Positions 1 through 8,100 of a stretch of DNA of 64,000 bases are shown here, in pieces. Position numbers and translations under genes: made by a program. This DNA is from Bacteroidales bacterium (GTDB lineage Bacteria > Bacteroidota > Bacteroidia > Bacteroidales > Lentimicrobiaceae). Where the stretch lies: NCBI GenBank assembly GCA_016788045.1, contig JAEUTG010000028.1, positions 62,001 through 126,000 on the forward strand. The letters run 5' to 3'. Within the stretch, counting starts at the first letter, position 1, and each line of letters starts with the position of its first letter. The notes below the pieces were generated by a model. That model made no database searches. It was not told where the DNA came from and saw only the letters and a program-made list of their open reading frames with translations.

Positions 1-647
1 CCGGTGATATCAGGAATTCAACCCGCATGCCGGAAACTGACCAGGCCCGCTTGCCCCAGGCCCTGAAGCTCATCTTCAGCAACCTCAGTGATCAGCTGAG
101 GAATAAAGGCTCACAGCTTGAGTCAAGTATCTTCAGGGGCGACAGTTTTCAGCTCGTAACAGATCCCATTGCTGCCATTGATGTTGCCCTGGGCATCAGG
201 GCCGGCTTGCGTGCTGCGTTCCCGGCAAAAGCCGGTACTGCCATCGATTGCCGCATCGCCATCGGGATAGGAACTGTCAGAAACATGCGTGAAAACATTA
301 CAGAAAGCTCTGGCGAAGCCTTCCTGGTCTCAGGCAGACTGCTCGAAAATATGGGAAAAACATTTCTGATGCGGATTGAAACACCGCACACAGAAGCAAC
401 ACAGCAGCTGAATATTCTTCTGGCACTCTGCGATGTGATCGTCAAACGCTGGACTTACCGCCAGGCTCTGCTTGTCCCGGATCTGATCAACGATGCTACC
501 CAGACCGGCATCGCGGCAACCTCAGGAACCTCCCAGGCTGCTGTTGCATCCAAAATCAACGCCATGGGGTGGCAGGCTATTTCGCAGTTCAGGGCGCATT
601 ACACTGAAATTTGCAGACTAAATAACTGGAGAATTATAAACCCATAA
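1..647 (+). CDS. SatD-like family protein, 5' end cut by window edge
   Basis: The frame is open to the left edge: before the first Met (base 27) it reads Gly-Asp-Ile-Arg-Asn-Ser-Thr-Arg, resembling the N-terminal 'GDIxxS' opening of SatD-family proteins, so the true start probably lies just outside. About 215 residues are visible. The N-terminal two thirds look like a nucleotide-cyclase-like fold (FRGDSFQLV followed by a helix and an IGIGTV strand). The last 50 residues carry a helix-turn-helix-like stretch (TSGTSQAAVASKINAMGW). The next gene is a DUF3307 membrane protein, a pairing I recall from other Bacteroidota. Its biochemical role is not known to me; DNA binding is inferred from the C-terminal helices and from the half-sites just downstream. 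Family call moderate. Confidence 0.6.
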   Translation, partial: GDIRNSTRMPETDQARLPQALKLIFSNLSDQLRNKGSQLESSIFRGDSFQLVTDPIAAIDVALGIRAGLRAAFPAKAGTAIDCRIAIGIGTVRNMRENITESSGEAFLVSGRLLENMGKTFLMRIETPHTEATQQLNILLALCDVIVKRWTYRQALLVPDLINDATQTGIAATSGTSQAAVASKINAMGWQAISQFRAHYTEICRLNNWRIINP

Positions 648-698
648 CATTATATTAAATCATTATAACCAAATATGGTTATAATTGAGGGTTATAAT
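633..698. promoter_or_regulatory. Cluster of ATTATAACC half-sites (putative operator)
   Basis: Four near-identical 9-base half-sites lie in 66 bases. ATTATAAACC is at 633-642, overlapping the 3' end of the upstream gene. ATTATAACC is at 662-670, inverted GGTTATAAT at 677-685 (6-base spacer), and another GGTTATAAT at 690-698. The central pair is a perfect dyad. The position between the SatD-like gene and DUF3307, plus the HTH-like tail of the SatD-like protein, suggests an operator, possibly autoregulatory. The repeats are seen directly; the function is inferred. Confidence 0.5.
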
Positions 699-766
699 AT
701 CCTGGAGATATAATCGCTTAATTCCGGACAAAGGTTTTTAACCGAAAAAAACATGTACTGAAAAGT

Positions 767-1516
767 ATGACGCCCGAATCCATCTTTCTCAGCGAACCTG
801 TCATCCTGTTTATCCGGCTGCTGATTGCACACCTGGCCGGTGATTTCGTACTCCAGAAAAAGTCCTGGATTGTCAGCCGCTCGGCACAGAAATGGAGATC
901 GGGTTATCTGTATGCCAATGCTGCCATCGTAGCACTGTTGTCGTGGGGGTTGTCGGGCTATCCTTCTCAGTGGCTGATACCCTTGCTTATATTTGTTGTG
1001 CATGCAGTGATTGACACCCTGAAATCCTATGCACCCGACAAACCCGTAGTGTTTGCACTGGATCAGGCCGGTCACCTGCTGGCTACCGTTTTTGTTACCT
1101 GGCTCTATGTTCAATGGGAAAATACACCTGTAACGGCTCCGGTGCTTTACAACAACCTGACTCTATGGACTTATACAGCCTCTTACCTGATGGTAATGTG
1201 GCCCATGGGGATTGTCATTTCCCTGATGACCCGCAAATGGCAGGCCGATAGCGAGCAGATCGCCGGATTACCTGATGCAGGGAAATACATCGGCATGCTG
1301 GAACGTATCCTGATCCTGACCTTTATCTTTGCGGGCGAATTTTCTGCCATCGGATTTCTGGTGGCAGCCAAATCGGTGCTGCGGTTTGGCGACATCCGCG
1401 AAAGCGGGAACCGGAAAAACACCGAGTACATTTTAATTGGCACCATGTTAAGTTTCACTGCAGCCATCCTGACCGGAATACTGGCAAAATGGCTGCTCAA
1501 TCTACCGGTTGTATGA
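767..1516 (+). CDS. DUF3307 domain membrane protein
   Basis: A 249-residue integral membrane protein. The N-terminal part (about residues 10-130) matches the DUF3307 pattern: a helix containing LLIAHLAGDFVLQ, a basic loop KKSWIVSR, and a further helix with HAVIDTLKSY. Additional hydrophobic helices follow at about 145-165, 185-205 and 225-245. The function of DUF3307 is unknown; it commonly neighbours SatD genes, as here. The gene follows a cluster of half-sites at 633-698 that may control it. Its stop codon overlaps the start codon of the next gene in an ATGA arrangement (1513-1516), so the cupin gene is probably translationally coupled. Confidence 0.75.
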   Translation: MTPESIFLSEPVILFIRLLIAHLAGDFVLQKKSWIVSRSAQKWRSGYLYANAAIVALLSWGLSGYPSQWLIPLLIFVVHAVIDTLKSYAPDKPVVFALDQAGHLLATVFVTWLYVQWENTPVTAPVLYNNLTLWTYTASYLMVMWPMGIVISLMTRKWQADSEQIAGLPDAGKYIGMLERILILTFIFAGEFSAIGFLVAAKSVLRFGDIRESGNRKNTEYILIGTMLSFTAAILTGILAKWLLNLPVV

Positions 1517-1992
1517 TAAAAATCGATGATGAACTGCTGGATGAGGTTACCCGCAAAGCCCGGGTTTCGCCACGACTGAGGATGAATTACAATTTTCATT
1601 ATGGGCCCGGCGACACCTTGCAGCGGATGCTGAATGCCATGGAGCCTGGCACATACCTGAGGCCACACAAACACGAAGATCCGGATAAAAGGGAAGCATT
1701 TTTTGCCCTGCGTGGCAGTCTTTGCATCTTACAGTTCAACGATTCAGGTGAAATTATCGACCATACCATCCTCGATGCGCGAAAAGGCAGTTATGGCGCT
1801 GAAATACCCGAGCGTACCTGGCACAGCATTATTGCCCTCGAAACAGGTTCTGTCGCTTATGAAGTTAAAGACGGACCGTATGTCCCCATCACCGATAAGA
1901 ATTTCGCCAGCTGGGCCCCTGCTGAAGGGAGCCCGGAGGTGAAAGCCTATCTTGAAGGGCTCATTGCGGCTTTAGGGCTGAAAATTGGCTGA
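1513..1992 (+). CDS. WbuC family cupin-fold metalloprotein
   Basis: A small single-domain cupin of 159 residues. The start at 1513 (ATG overlapping the upstream TGA) is preferred over the in-frame Met at 1489, which lies inside DUF3307. The pattern is that of WbuC proteins: an N-terminal helix, then [20 protein letters not shown], the metal-ligand loop [14 protein letters not shown], and a second strand pair ending in ERTWHSI. The His-x-His and Glu of the first cupin motif and the His of the second are all present. WbuC is found in O-antigen clusters and elsewhere; its substrate is not established. Here it sits apart from any polysaccharide cluster. Confidence 0.75.
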   Translation: MIKIDDELLDEVTRKARVSPRLRMNYNFHYGPGDTLQRMLNAMEPGTYLRPHKHEDPDKREAFFALRGSLCILQFNDSGEIIDHTILDARKGSYGAEIPERTWHSIIALETGSVAYEVKDGPYVPITDKNFASWAPAEGSPEVKAYLEGLIAALGLKIG

Positions 1993-1999
1993 AAATTTA

Positions 2000-2007
2000 T
2001 AATTTTG
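2000..2007 (+). promoter_or_regulatory. Bacteroidota -7 box for hisS
   Basis: TAATTTTG matches the TAnnTTTG -7 consensus used by the Bacteroidota primary sigma factor. It lies just after the upstream stop codon and gives a leader of roughly 55 bases to the hisS start at 2070. No convincing -33 TTTG was seen at the usual spacing. Confidence 0.45.
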
Positions 2008-2069
2008 CCCCTTACTGCATGGGGAAGGTCTGGAGAAGAGCTTCTGAAAAAAGGCAGCACAATGAATCA

Positions 2070-3440
2070 ATGAGCATCCAGAAGCCATCCATCCCGAAAG
2101 GTACCCGCGATTTCTCTCCAGCAGAGATGAACCGCCGCAACTATATTTTCAGTACCATCCGCAGCGTTTTCGAGCAATATGGCTACCAGCCCATCGAAAC
2201 CCCCGCCATGGAAAACCTTACCACCCTGTTGGGCAAATATGGCGAAGAGGGCGATAAACTCCTGTTTCGCATCCTGAATTCAGGAGATTTCCTGGCCGGT
2301 ATCGGATCGGAAGAGCTGAACCCAGGAAATGCAGCAAAACTGGCCGGAAAAATTTCAGAGAAGGGCCTCCGTTATGACCTTACCGTTCCCTTTGCCCGTT
2401 ACGTTGTTCAGCACCGGAACGACATCACTTTCCCTTTCAAACGTTACCAGTTGCAGCCGGTCTGGCGCGCCGACAGACCACAAAAAGGCAGATACCGCGA
2501 GTTCTACCAGTGCGATGCCGACGTTGTAGGGTCCGATTCGCTCCTGAATGAAGCTGAATTGCTCTGCATGGCAGATCAGATATTTGAAAAACTCGGAATC
2601 CGCATCGTTATTAAACTCAACAACCGCAAAATCCTAAGCGGGATTGCTGAAGTGATCGGCCATCCGGATAAAATCACCGACATCACGGTAGCCATCGACA
2701 AACTCGACAAAATCGGACCGGATAAAGTCAACGAAGAACTGGCTGAGCGCGGACTGGATGCCGCTGCCATTGCCCGCCTGCAACCCATCATCAACCTTTC
2801 GGGCAGCAACGAAAGCAAACTGGAACAGATTTCAGGGGTGCTCGCAGACTCCCCCACCGGCATGACAGGCATCCGTGAAACAAAGGAAATTCTCAATATT
2901 GCGGCAAAGCTTCAGATCGGGTCAACACTGGAACTGGACCTTACCCTCGCGCGCGGACTGAACTATTACACCGGTGCCATCATCGAAATCAAAGCAGCAG
3001 AGGTCAGCATGGGCAGCATCAGCGGTGGCGGACGCTACGACAACCTTACCGGCATATTCGGATTACCCGGAATCTCCGGCGTTGGAATCTCTTTCGGTGC
3101 CGACCGCATATATGATGTGATGGACGAGCTTCAGCTGTTCCCCGAACAGACTGCTGTTTCCACCCGTGTATTGCTGGTAAATTTCGGAGGCGAAGAAGAA
3201 TCATTGAGCCTTGCACTGGCTGCCAGGCTGAGAAAAAACGGTGTCAACACCGAAATGTATCCCGAAAACGGCAAACTGAAAAAACAATTTGCCTATGCCG
3301 ATAGCCGGCAGATCCCTTACGTGGTCATTATCGGCGAAAGCGAACGTATCAACGGCAACTGCATCCTCAAAAATATGCGTACAGGTGAACAGCTGACCAG
3401 TACCTGCGACGACCTCATCCATCTGATCGGATCACGATGA
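2070..3440 (+). CDS. hisS: Histidyl-tRNA synthetase
   Basis: A class II aminoacyl-tRNA synthetase of 456 residues that charges tRNA-His. The start at 2070 ([15 protein letters not shown]) is chosen because homologues begin with a short tail before the conserved PKGTRDF; the in-frame Met at 2019 would add 17 atypical residues. Motif 1 lies in the first 50 residues, motif 2 around [20 protein letters not shown], the HisRS-specific histidine-A motif is [10 protein letters not shown], and motif 3 is [11 protein letters not shown]. The last 90 residues form the anticodon-binding domain ([11 protein letters not shown]). It appears monocistronic behind its own -7 box. Nothing is missing. Confidence 0.96.
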   Translation: MSIQKPSIPKGTRDFSPAEMNRRNYIFSTIRSVFEQYGYQPIETPAMENLTTLLGKYGEEGDKLLFRILNSGDFLAGIGSEELNPGNAAKLAGKISEKGLRYDLTVPFARYVVQHRNDITFPFKRYQLQPVWRADRPQKGRYREFYQCDADVVGSDSLLNEAELLCMADQIFEKLGIRIVIKLNNRKILSGIAEVIGHPDKITDITVAIDKLDKIGPDKVNEELAERGLDAAAIARLQPIINLSGSNESKLEQISGVLADSPTGMTGIRETKEILNIAAKLQIGSTLELDLTLARGLNYYTGAIIEIKAAEVSMGSISGGGRYDNLTGIFGLPGISGVGISFGADRIYDVMDELQLFPEQTAVSTRVLLVNFGGEEESLSLALAARLRKNGVNTEMYPENGKLKKQFAYADSRQIPYVVIIGESERINGNCILKNMRTGEQLTSTCDDLIHLIGSR

Positions 3441-3653
3441 AAGCCTTCTGGATTCTGCAGTTTAAGATAAAAATCAACCGCGCCGGACTCACGGGATGAA
3501 TCCCCATCGGTCCGGTGTTTCTGTATTTCTGTCACCCTGTCAGACATTACAATCACCGGAGGCAACCTGCTGCTGTTTGGTTGGGTTTCATTCCCTTACA
3601 CTGCCAAACCGGCCATTTCACTTCATTTTATTCATCAGTAGAATTTAAAGACC

Positions 3654-5153
3654 ATGGAAACCTTTGAAATAAGTCCTTTACCACTCAGTTTCGACATCCT
3701 TGAACAGATTCTTGAAAACAACACCAGGCTGATCCTTTCATCGGAAGCCAGAACACGGATTCAGCACTGCCGCGACTACCTCGACAGCAAACTCGAAAAC
3801 CACGCTGAACCTATTTACGGAATTACCACAGGGTTCGGCTCATTGTGCAATATTCAGATCTCGCCGAAAGACCTGCGCACCCTGCAGGAGAACCTGGTGA
3901 TGTCGCATGCCTGCGGCACCGGGAATCAGGTAAACGATGAAATTGTACGACTGATGCTGCTGCTGAAGATTCATGCCCTCTCGTCGGGCAATTCAGGCGT
4001 GCAGCTCAAAACCGTTGAAAGGCTGATCGACCTGTTCAATCACGACATCCTTCCGGTGGTTTACGAACAGGGCTCCCTCGGGGCATCGGGCGATCTGGCT
4101 CCTCTCGCGCACCTCAGTCTTCCGCTGATCGGCATGGGTGAAGTCAGTATAAATGGTAAAATTACCGGATCAAAACAGATCCTGAAACAGTTCGGATGGG
4201 AACCAGTGGCGCTGCAATCGAAAGAAGGACTGGCGCTGCTCAATGGCACCCAGTTTATGAGTGCCCATGCCGTGCATATTCTGCTCAAAGCCCGTAAACT
4301 CTCGCGGTTGGCCGACATCACCGGGGCCATTTCACTGGAAGCATACAATGGCCGCATCGACCCTTTCCTGGATCAGTTGCATCAGATCAGGCCCCATGCC
4401 GGACAGATTGAAACAGCCCGCAACATCCGGAACATACTCCAGGGCAGCCAGCTGATCAGTCAGGAAGGCAAGAAGGTTCAGGACCCCTATTCCTTCCGCT
4501 GCATACCCCAGGTACACGGCGCTGTAAAAGACACCATCCGGTATGTATCTTCGGTAGTTTTAACCGAAATCAATGCCGTAACCGATAACCCTACGGTATT
4601 CCCTGATGAAGACCTGGTACTGTCGGGCGGCAATTTCCATGGAGAACCCCTGGCCTTTGCCCTCGATTTTCTGTCGATCGCCCTGGCCGAACTCGGCAAC
4701 ATCGCCGAAAGAAGGGTTTACCGGCTGATAGCCGGACAGCGCGGACTTCCGGAGTTTCTGGTGGCAAATCCCGGACTCAATTCAGGGTTTATGATTCCCC
4801 AGTACACGGCAGCCAGTATCGTAAGCCAGAACAAACAACTGGCTACCCCCGCTTCGGTTGACTCCATCACTTCTTCCAACGAACAGGAAGACCATGTAAG
4901 CATGGGTGCCAATGCTGCGACCAAAACACTGCGGGTAGTCAATAACCTTGAAAAACTGATTGCCATCGAGCTGTTTGCTTCTTCGCAAGCGCTGGAATTC
5001 CGCGAAGCAGCGAAAACCTCACCCTTTCTGAATGCTTTTGTTTCGGAGTACAGAAGCGCAGTCCCGTTTATAAAAAACGACAGAATCATGTACACCGAAA
5101 TTCAGAAATCCATCGGATTTATCAGAAATGTTAAAGTCGACTTCCCGGAATAG
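3654..5153 (+). CDS. hutH: Histidine ammonia-lyase (MIO enzyme)
   Basis: A 499-residue member of the aromatic amino-acid lyase family. Ala144-Ser145-Gly146 within GSLGASGDLAPL cyclises to the MIO prosthetic group. The active-site set seen in histidine ammonia-lyase is present: Tyr55 in YGITTGFGS, His85 in MSHACGTG, Asn in LLNGTQ, Tyr/Arg in QDPYSFRC, Phe in GGNFHGEP, and Gln-Glu in NEQEDHVSMG. The Gln-Glu pair is the HAL form; PAL/TAL enzymes usually have Asn-Gln there. The expected reaction is L-histidine to trans-urocanate plus ammonia. No hutU, hutI or formimidoyltransferase gene is adjacent, so it is not in a hut operon here. A paralogue follows after 152 bases. Substrate is inferred from residues, not proven. 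Confidence 0.85.
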   Translation: METFEISPLPLSFDILEQILENNTRLILSSEARTRIQHCRDYLDSKLENHAEPIYGITTGFGSLCNIQISPKDLRTLQENLVMSHACGTGNQVNDEIVRLMLLLKIHALSSGNSGVQLKTVERLIDLFNHDILPVVYEQGSLGASGDLAPLAHLSLPLIGMGEVSINGKITGSKQILKQFGWEPVALQSKEGLALLNGTQFMSAHAVHILLKARKLSRLADITGAISLEAYNGRIDPFLDQLHQIRPHAGQIETARNIRNILQGSQLISQEGKKVQDPYSFRCIPQVHGAVKDTIRYVSSVVLTEINAVTDNPTVFPDEDLVLSGGNFHGEPLAFALDFLSIALAELGNIAERRVYRLIAGQRGLPEFLVANPGLNSGFMIPQYTAASIVSQNKQLATPASVDSITSSNEQEDHVSMGANAATKTLRVVNNLEKLIAIELFASSQALEFREAAKTSPFLNAFVSEYRSAVPFIKNDRIMYTEIQKSIGFIRNVKVDFPE

Positions 5154-5305
5154 CAAGTAAAGATTTTCTCATCAGCCCGCGAAACAGACAGTGACCTGAG
5201 AAAGGATTGTTTTTTCATGAAAATCATCCGGGATTTCTTTGTGATTTCCATCCTTTTCCATTCCTTTGACACCATATAAGTAACCATTAAATTTACGGAG
5301 GCTTT

Positions 5306-6829
5306 ATGACACTGATTATCAAAGGCAGCGGACTCACCATTCAGGATGTGGTGGATGTTGCACGGCATGGAAAAGAAGTTGACCTGCATCCTGAGGCCAT
5401 TCAGCGAATGGTTGTCTGCAGGGAAATGCTTGAGAAAAAGATAAAGGCCGGCGAAATCATGTATGGTGTCAACACCGGCATCGGTGAGTTTTCCGAAGTA
5501 GTGCTCAACGATGACCAGGTGAAGGATTTTCAGAAATACCTGATATACAATCATGCTGCCGGCATCGGTGATCCCATGCCTCTTGAACATGTAAGGGGGG
5601 CCATGCTTGGAAGAATCAATGTTCATGCTCATGGAAATTCCGGTGTCAGGCCTGAGATTACCATGACTCTCGTTGAAATGCTTAACAAAGGGGTAACACC
5701 GTATGTCTGTCAGAAAGGCTCGGTAGGTGCCAGCGGGGATCTTGCACCGATGTCGCAGATTGCCCTTCTGATGATGGGTGAAGGGAAAGCATATTTTAAA
5801 GGGAAGCTTTACGAAGGACGTGAAGCCATGGAAAAGGCCGGTATCGCGATTCCGGGGCTTCAGGCACGCGATGGTCTGGCCACCATCAACGGAAGTAATG
5901 TCCTTACTGCCATGAGTGCCATCTTCCTTTACGATGCCAACAACTGGCTGAAACAGGCAGAGATTGCTACTGCCATGTCGCTCGAAGCCCTGAAAGCCAA
6001 TATGAAACCCTATCTGCCGAAACTCCATGAAGCCCGCGGTTTTTCAGGAGCCATAAGGTCAGCAGCAGCCATCCGTAAAATGGTGGAAGGTGGCGATCTT
6101 GCCGAAGGAACAGTAAAATGCAAGGTTCAGGATGCCTACAGCATGCGGTCAACACCCCAGGTGATCGGGGCAGCCCACGATGCCCTCGCCTATGCCAGGT
6201 CACAGGTAGAAATTGAACTCAACGGCGTTGGTGACAACCCGATTTTCTTCCCCGAAGAAAACCTTCAGCTGTCGGGGGCCAACTTTCAGGGAACCCCTGT
6301 TGCAGTGCCCATGGACATGGCAGGTTATGTTATTACCATGGTAAGTGTGCTGAGCGAGCGAAGAATGAACCGTCTCAACAACCCTGCCCTCAGTGTTGGT
6401 CTGCCCGCTTTTCTTACCAAAGGGGCAGGAATGTTCTCGGGCCTCATGCTCAGTCAGTATACTGCGGATATGCAGATCGTTGAACAACGGATACTGAGCG
6501 TACCGGCCTCTATCCAATCGATACCGGCAGCTGCAGACCAGGAAGATTTTGTTTCAATGGGCATGAATACTGCATTAAAAAACAATCAGATACTCGACAA
6601 TGCCTATGGAATCCTCGGAATTGAAATGATGGCTGCCGCGCAGGCCCTCGACTTCAGGGAGTACCGGTTTGGTGCCGGGGTTACAAAAGCAAAGGAAATC
6701 ATCAGGAAATATGTTGATTTCCTTGACATCGACAGGCCTTTGTATGCCGACCATAACCGTATGAAAGAACTGGTTAAATCGTGCGAAATACTTGAAGAGG
6801 TGGAAGAACTGATCGGTTCACTCGAATAG
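5306..6829 (+). CDS. Aromatic amino-acid lyase / aminomutase family paralogue (HAL-like)
   Basis: A 507-residue MIO-family enzyme with Ala142-Ser143-Gly144 in GSVGASGDLAPM. Catalytic residues are intact: Tyr53 (YGVNTGIG), His83 (YNHAAGIG), Asn in TINGSN, Tyr/Arg in QDAYSMRS, Phe in GANFQGTP, and Gln-Glu in DQEDFVSMG. It is clearly diverged from the upstream hutH: the lid sequences differ, NFHG has become NFQG, and the C-terminal 100 residues are unrelated in detail. The family includes histidine, phenylalanine and tyrosine lyases and 2,3-aminomutases. The Gln-Glu pair favours a HAL-type activity but does not exclude an aminomutase. The start has a strong Shine-Dalgarno GGAGG at 5297-5301, unusual for Bacteroidota. 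Substrate unassigned. Confidence 0.8.
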   Translation: MTLIIKGSGLTIQDVVDVARHGKEVDLHPEAIQRMVVCREMLEKKIKAGEIMYGVNTGIGEFSEVVLNDDQVKDFQKYLIYNHAAGIGDPMPLEHVRGAMLGRINVHAHGNSGVRPEITMTLVEMLNKGVTPYVCQKGSVGASGDLAPMSQIALLMMGEGKAYFKGKLYEGREAMEKAGIAIPGLQARDGLATINGSNVLTAMSAIFLYDANNWLKQAEIATAMSLEALKANMKPYLPKLHEARGFSGAIRSAAAIRKMVEGGDLAEGTVKCKVQDAYSMRSTPQVIGAAHDALAYARSQVEIELNGVGDNPIFFPEENLQLSGANFQGTPVAVPMDMAGYVITMVSVLSERRMNRLNNPALSVGLPAFLTKGAGMFSGLMLSQYTADMQIVEQRILSVPASIQSIPAAADQEDFVSMGMNTALKNNQILDNAYGILGIEMMAAAQALDFREYRFGAGVTKAKEIIRKYVDFLDIDRPLYADHNRMKELVKSCEILEEVEELIGSLE

Positions 6830-6854
6830 ATCAGCTTAACCGGTTATACCGAAA

Positions 6855-7322
6855 ATGCTCAAACTGTTAAATCCGATGGAAGAAAACATTTCCGGCCCAG
6901 GTCCTTCAGAAGCATACAACGGGAAACGTCCGCCCGGGCTAACCCTGCTGTGTGTCCTTACATTCATAGGCAGCGGGTTGTCTGCTTTCTCATCCTTCTT
7001 TATCGCAGCAGCCTACAACATTATTCCGGCAGCCATTGAAAATTCGCCTTTTCAGAACGGTGCTGAGATGCTGAACCTGGTAAAAATGGCAGGGCCTTTT
7101 TTCTTTCTGGTGATGGGTTTGCTGTACATTGTTTCTCTTACCGGAAGTATTTTTATGTTTTCGCTCAGAAAAGAGGGCTTTCATATCTATTCGATTTCTC
7201 AGCTGATGATGCTGATTGTGCCGTCGTTACTCATAAAAGGCTATATTGCCCCCTGGTCAAACATACTGTTAACCGGCTCTTTCATCCTGGCCTATGCGGT
7301 GAACAGAAAATTTATGCGCTGA
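6855..7322 (+). CDS. Four-helix membrane protein of unknown function
   Basis: A 155-residue protein I do not recognise. A polar N-terminal tail of about 30 residues is followed by four predicted membrane segments (about residues 29-52, 77-102, 108-127 and 130-150). The start may instead be the second Met at 6876 (MEENISGPG). It lies 25 bases after the ammonia-lyase paralogue in the same direction and may be co-transcribed with it. No catalytic motif is visible. An AT-rich self-complementary stretch (GTTAAC-AAAA-GTTAAC plus a T run) follows at about 7346-7369 and could act as a weak terminator. Confidence 0.65.
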   Translation: MLKLLNPMEENISGPGPSEAYNGKRPPGLTLLCVLTFIGSGLSAFSSFFIAAAYNIIPAAIENSPFQNGAEMLNLVKMAGPFFFLVMGLLYIVSLTGSIFMFSLRKEGFHIYSISQLMMLIVPSLLIKGYIAPWSNILLTGSFILAYAVNRKFMR

Positions 7323-8100
7323 AAACGCCTGAATTCAATGCCTTTGTTAACAAAAGTTAACTTTTTTTTAACAAACATTGACTTTTTTTAAAATAATTCC
7401 CTAATTTAGCACTATACAACAACACCTGATCAATTTGACCAGACACCTGAAATCAACTCAAATGACTCATCAGGAACCTTTTAGCCTTAAGGTACAGGCA
7501 GGAAGTTCTTACAGCATTGATCTTAACGATCAATGCATTTTCAGGCTTACATTTCATTCGCTTCATTACAACAGGTTTCAGGTTTCTTCTTCATCCGGCT
7601 CATTTTACTTCTTCTCTGAGATTGTTCCAACCCCTGATTTTTCAGACAGGGGACCAACACACAACATCAACAATTCAGGTTTTTCACCATTTTTCAAAAA
7701 GAAAATCAAGGCATAACAGCCTGCTTTTTTTACAAAACACGGTTGCTGGTCTTTATCGACCAACGGCAATCAGGATTAACAACAAAGTAAATTTTCTGAT
7801 TGGTTTGCAGTCAGTTAACTAACAAAAGGTTGCGCGTAAAAAAGAGATCAGGATTTTTGTTTCATGATTTGCTGAACGAAACCGGCGATACTACCGGTTG
7901 GCCAAGGCGTCAGAATCAACAAATGCATTCTGAGATTCAAGAACAGACAAAAGAATCCTGAGAACTTCTACAATATTGACCATCAACTAAATCATCACTA
8001 ACAAAGGAGGACAACTTGAACAGATGACAGCAATTTCAACCACCAATCAAATAAATCAACCAATTTTTGTTTAACACATTACTCATCAAACACACACATT
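7323..8100. other. 778-base region upstream of susC; long leader, weak ORF
   Basis: No convincing gene. A -7-like box TAATTTAG is at 7402-7409 with TTG at 7378-7380, so transcription could begin near 7415, giving a leader of up to about 690 bases before susC. An ORF at 7435-7716 (or from Met 7462, 84 residues) has no recognisable motif and serine/phenylalanine-rich composition; I doubt it is real. Imperfect inverted sequences are present around 7928-7965, so the leader RNA may fold. Long leaders are common upstream of Sus-type genes. Confidence 0.4.

Noticed and set aside
1489..1512. Upstream Met as start of the cupin gene
   Set aside because: It lies inside DUF3307; the ATG at 1513 overlaps the upstream stop codon as in coupled genes and matches the usual N-terminus.
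5102..6028. 308-codon ORF on the minus strand across the second ammonia-lyase gene
   Set aside because: It is antisense to a gene with intact catalytic motifs, has no recognisable domain and crosses the intergenic gap. It is a frame shadow.
7435..7716. 93-codon ORF before susC as a real gene
   Set aside because: No domain, unusual composition, no ribosome-binding or coupling signal. Kept only as a note in the intergenic entry.
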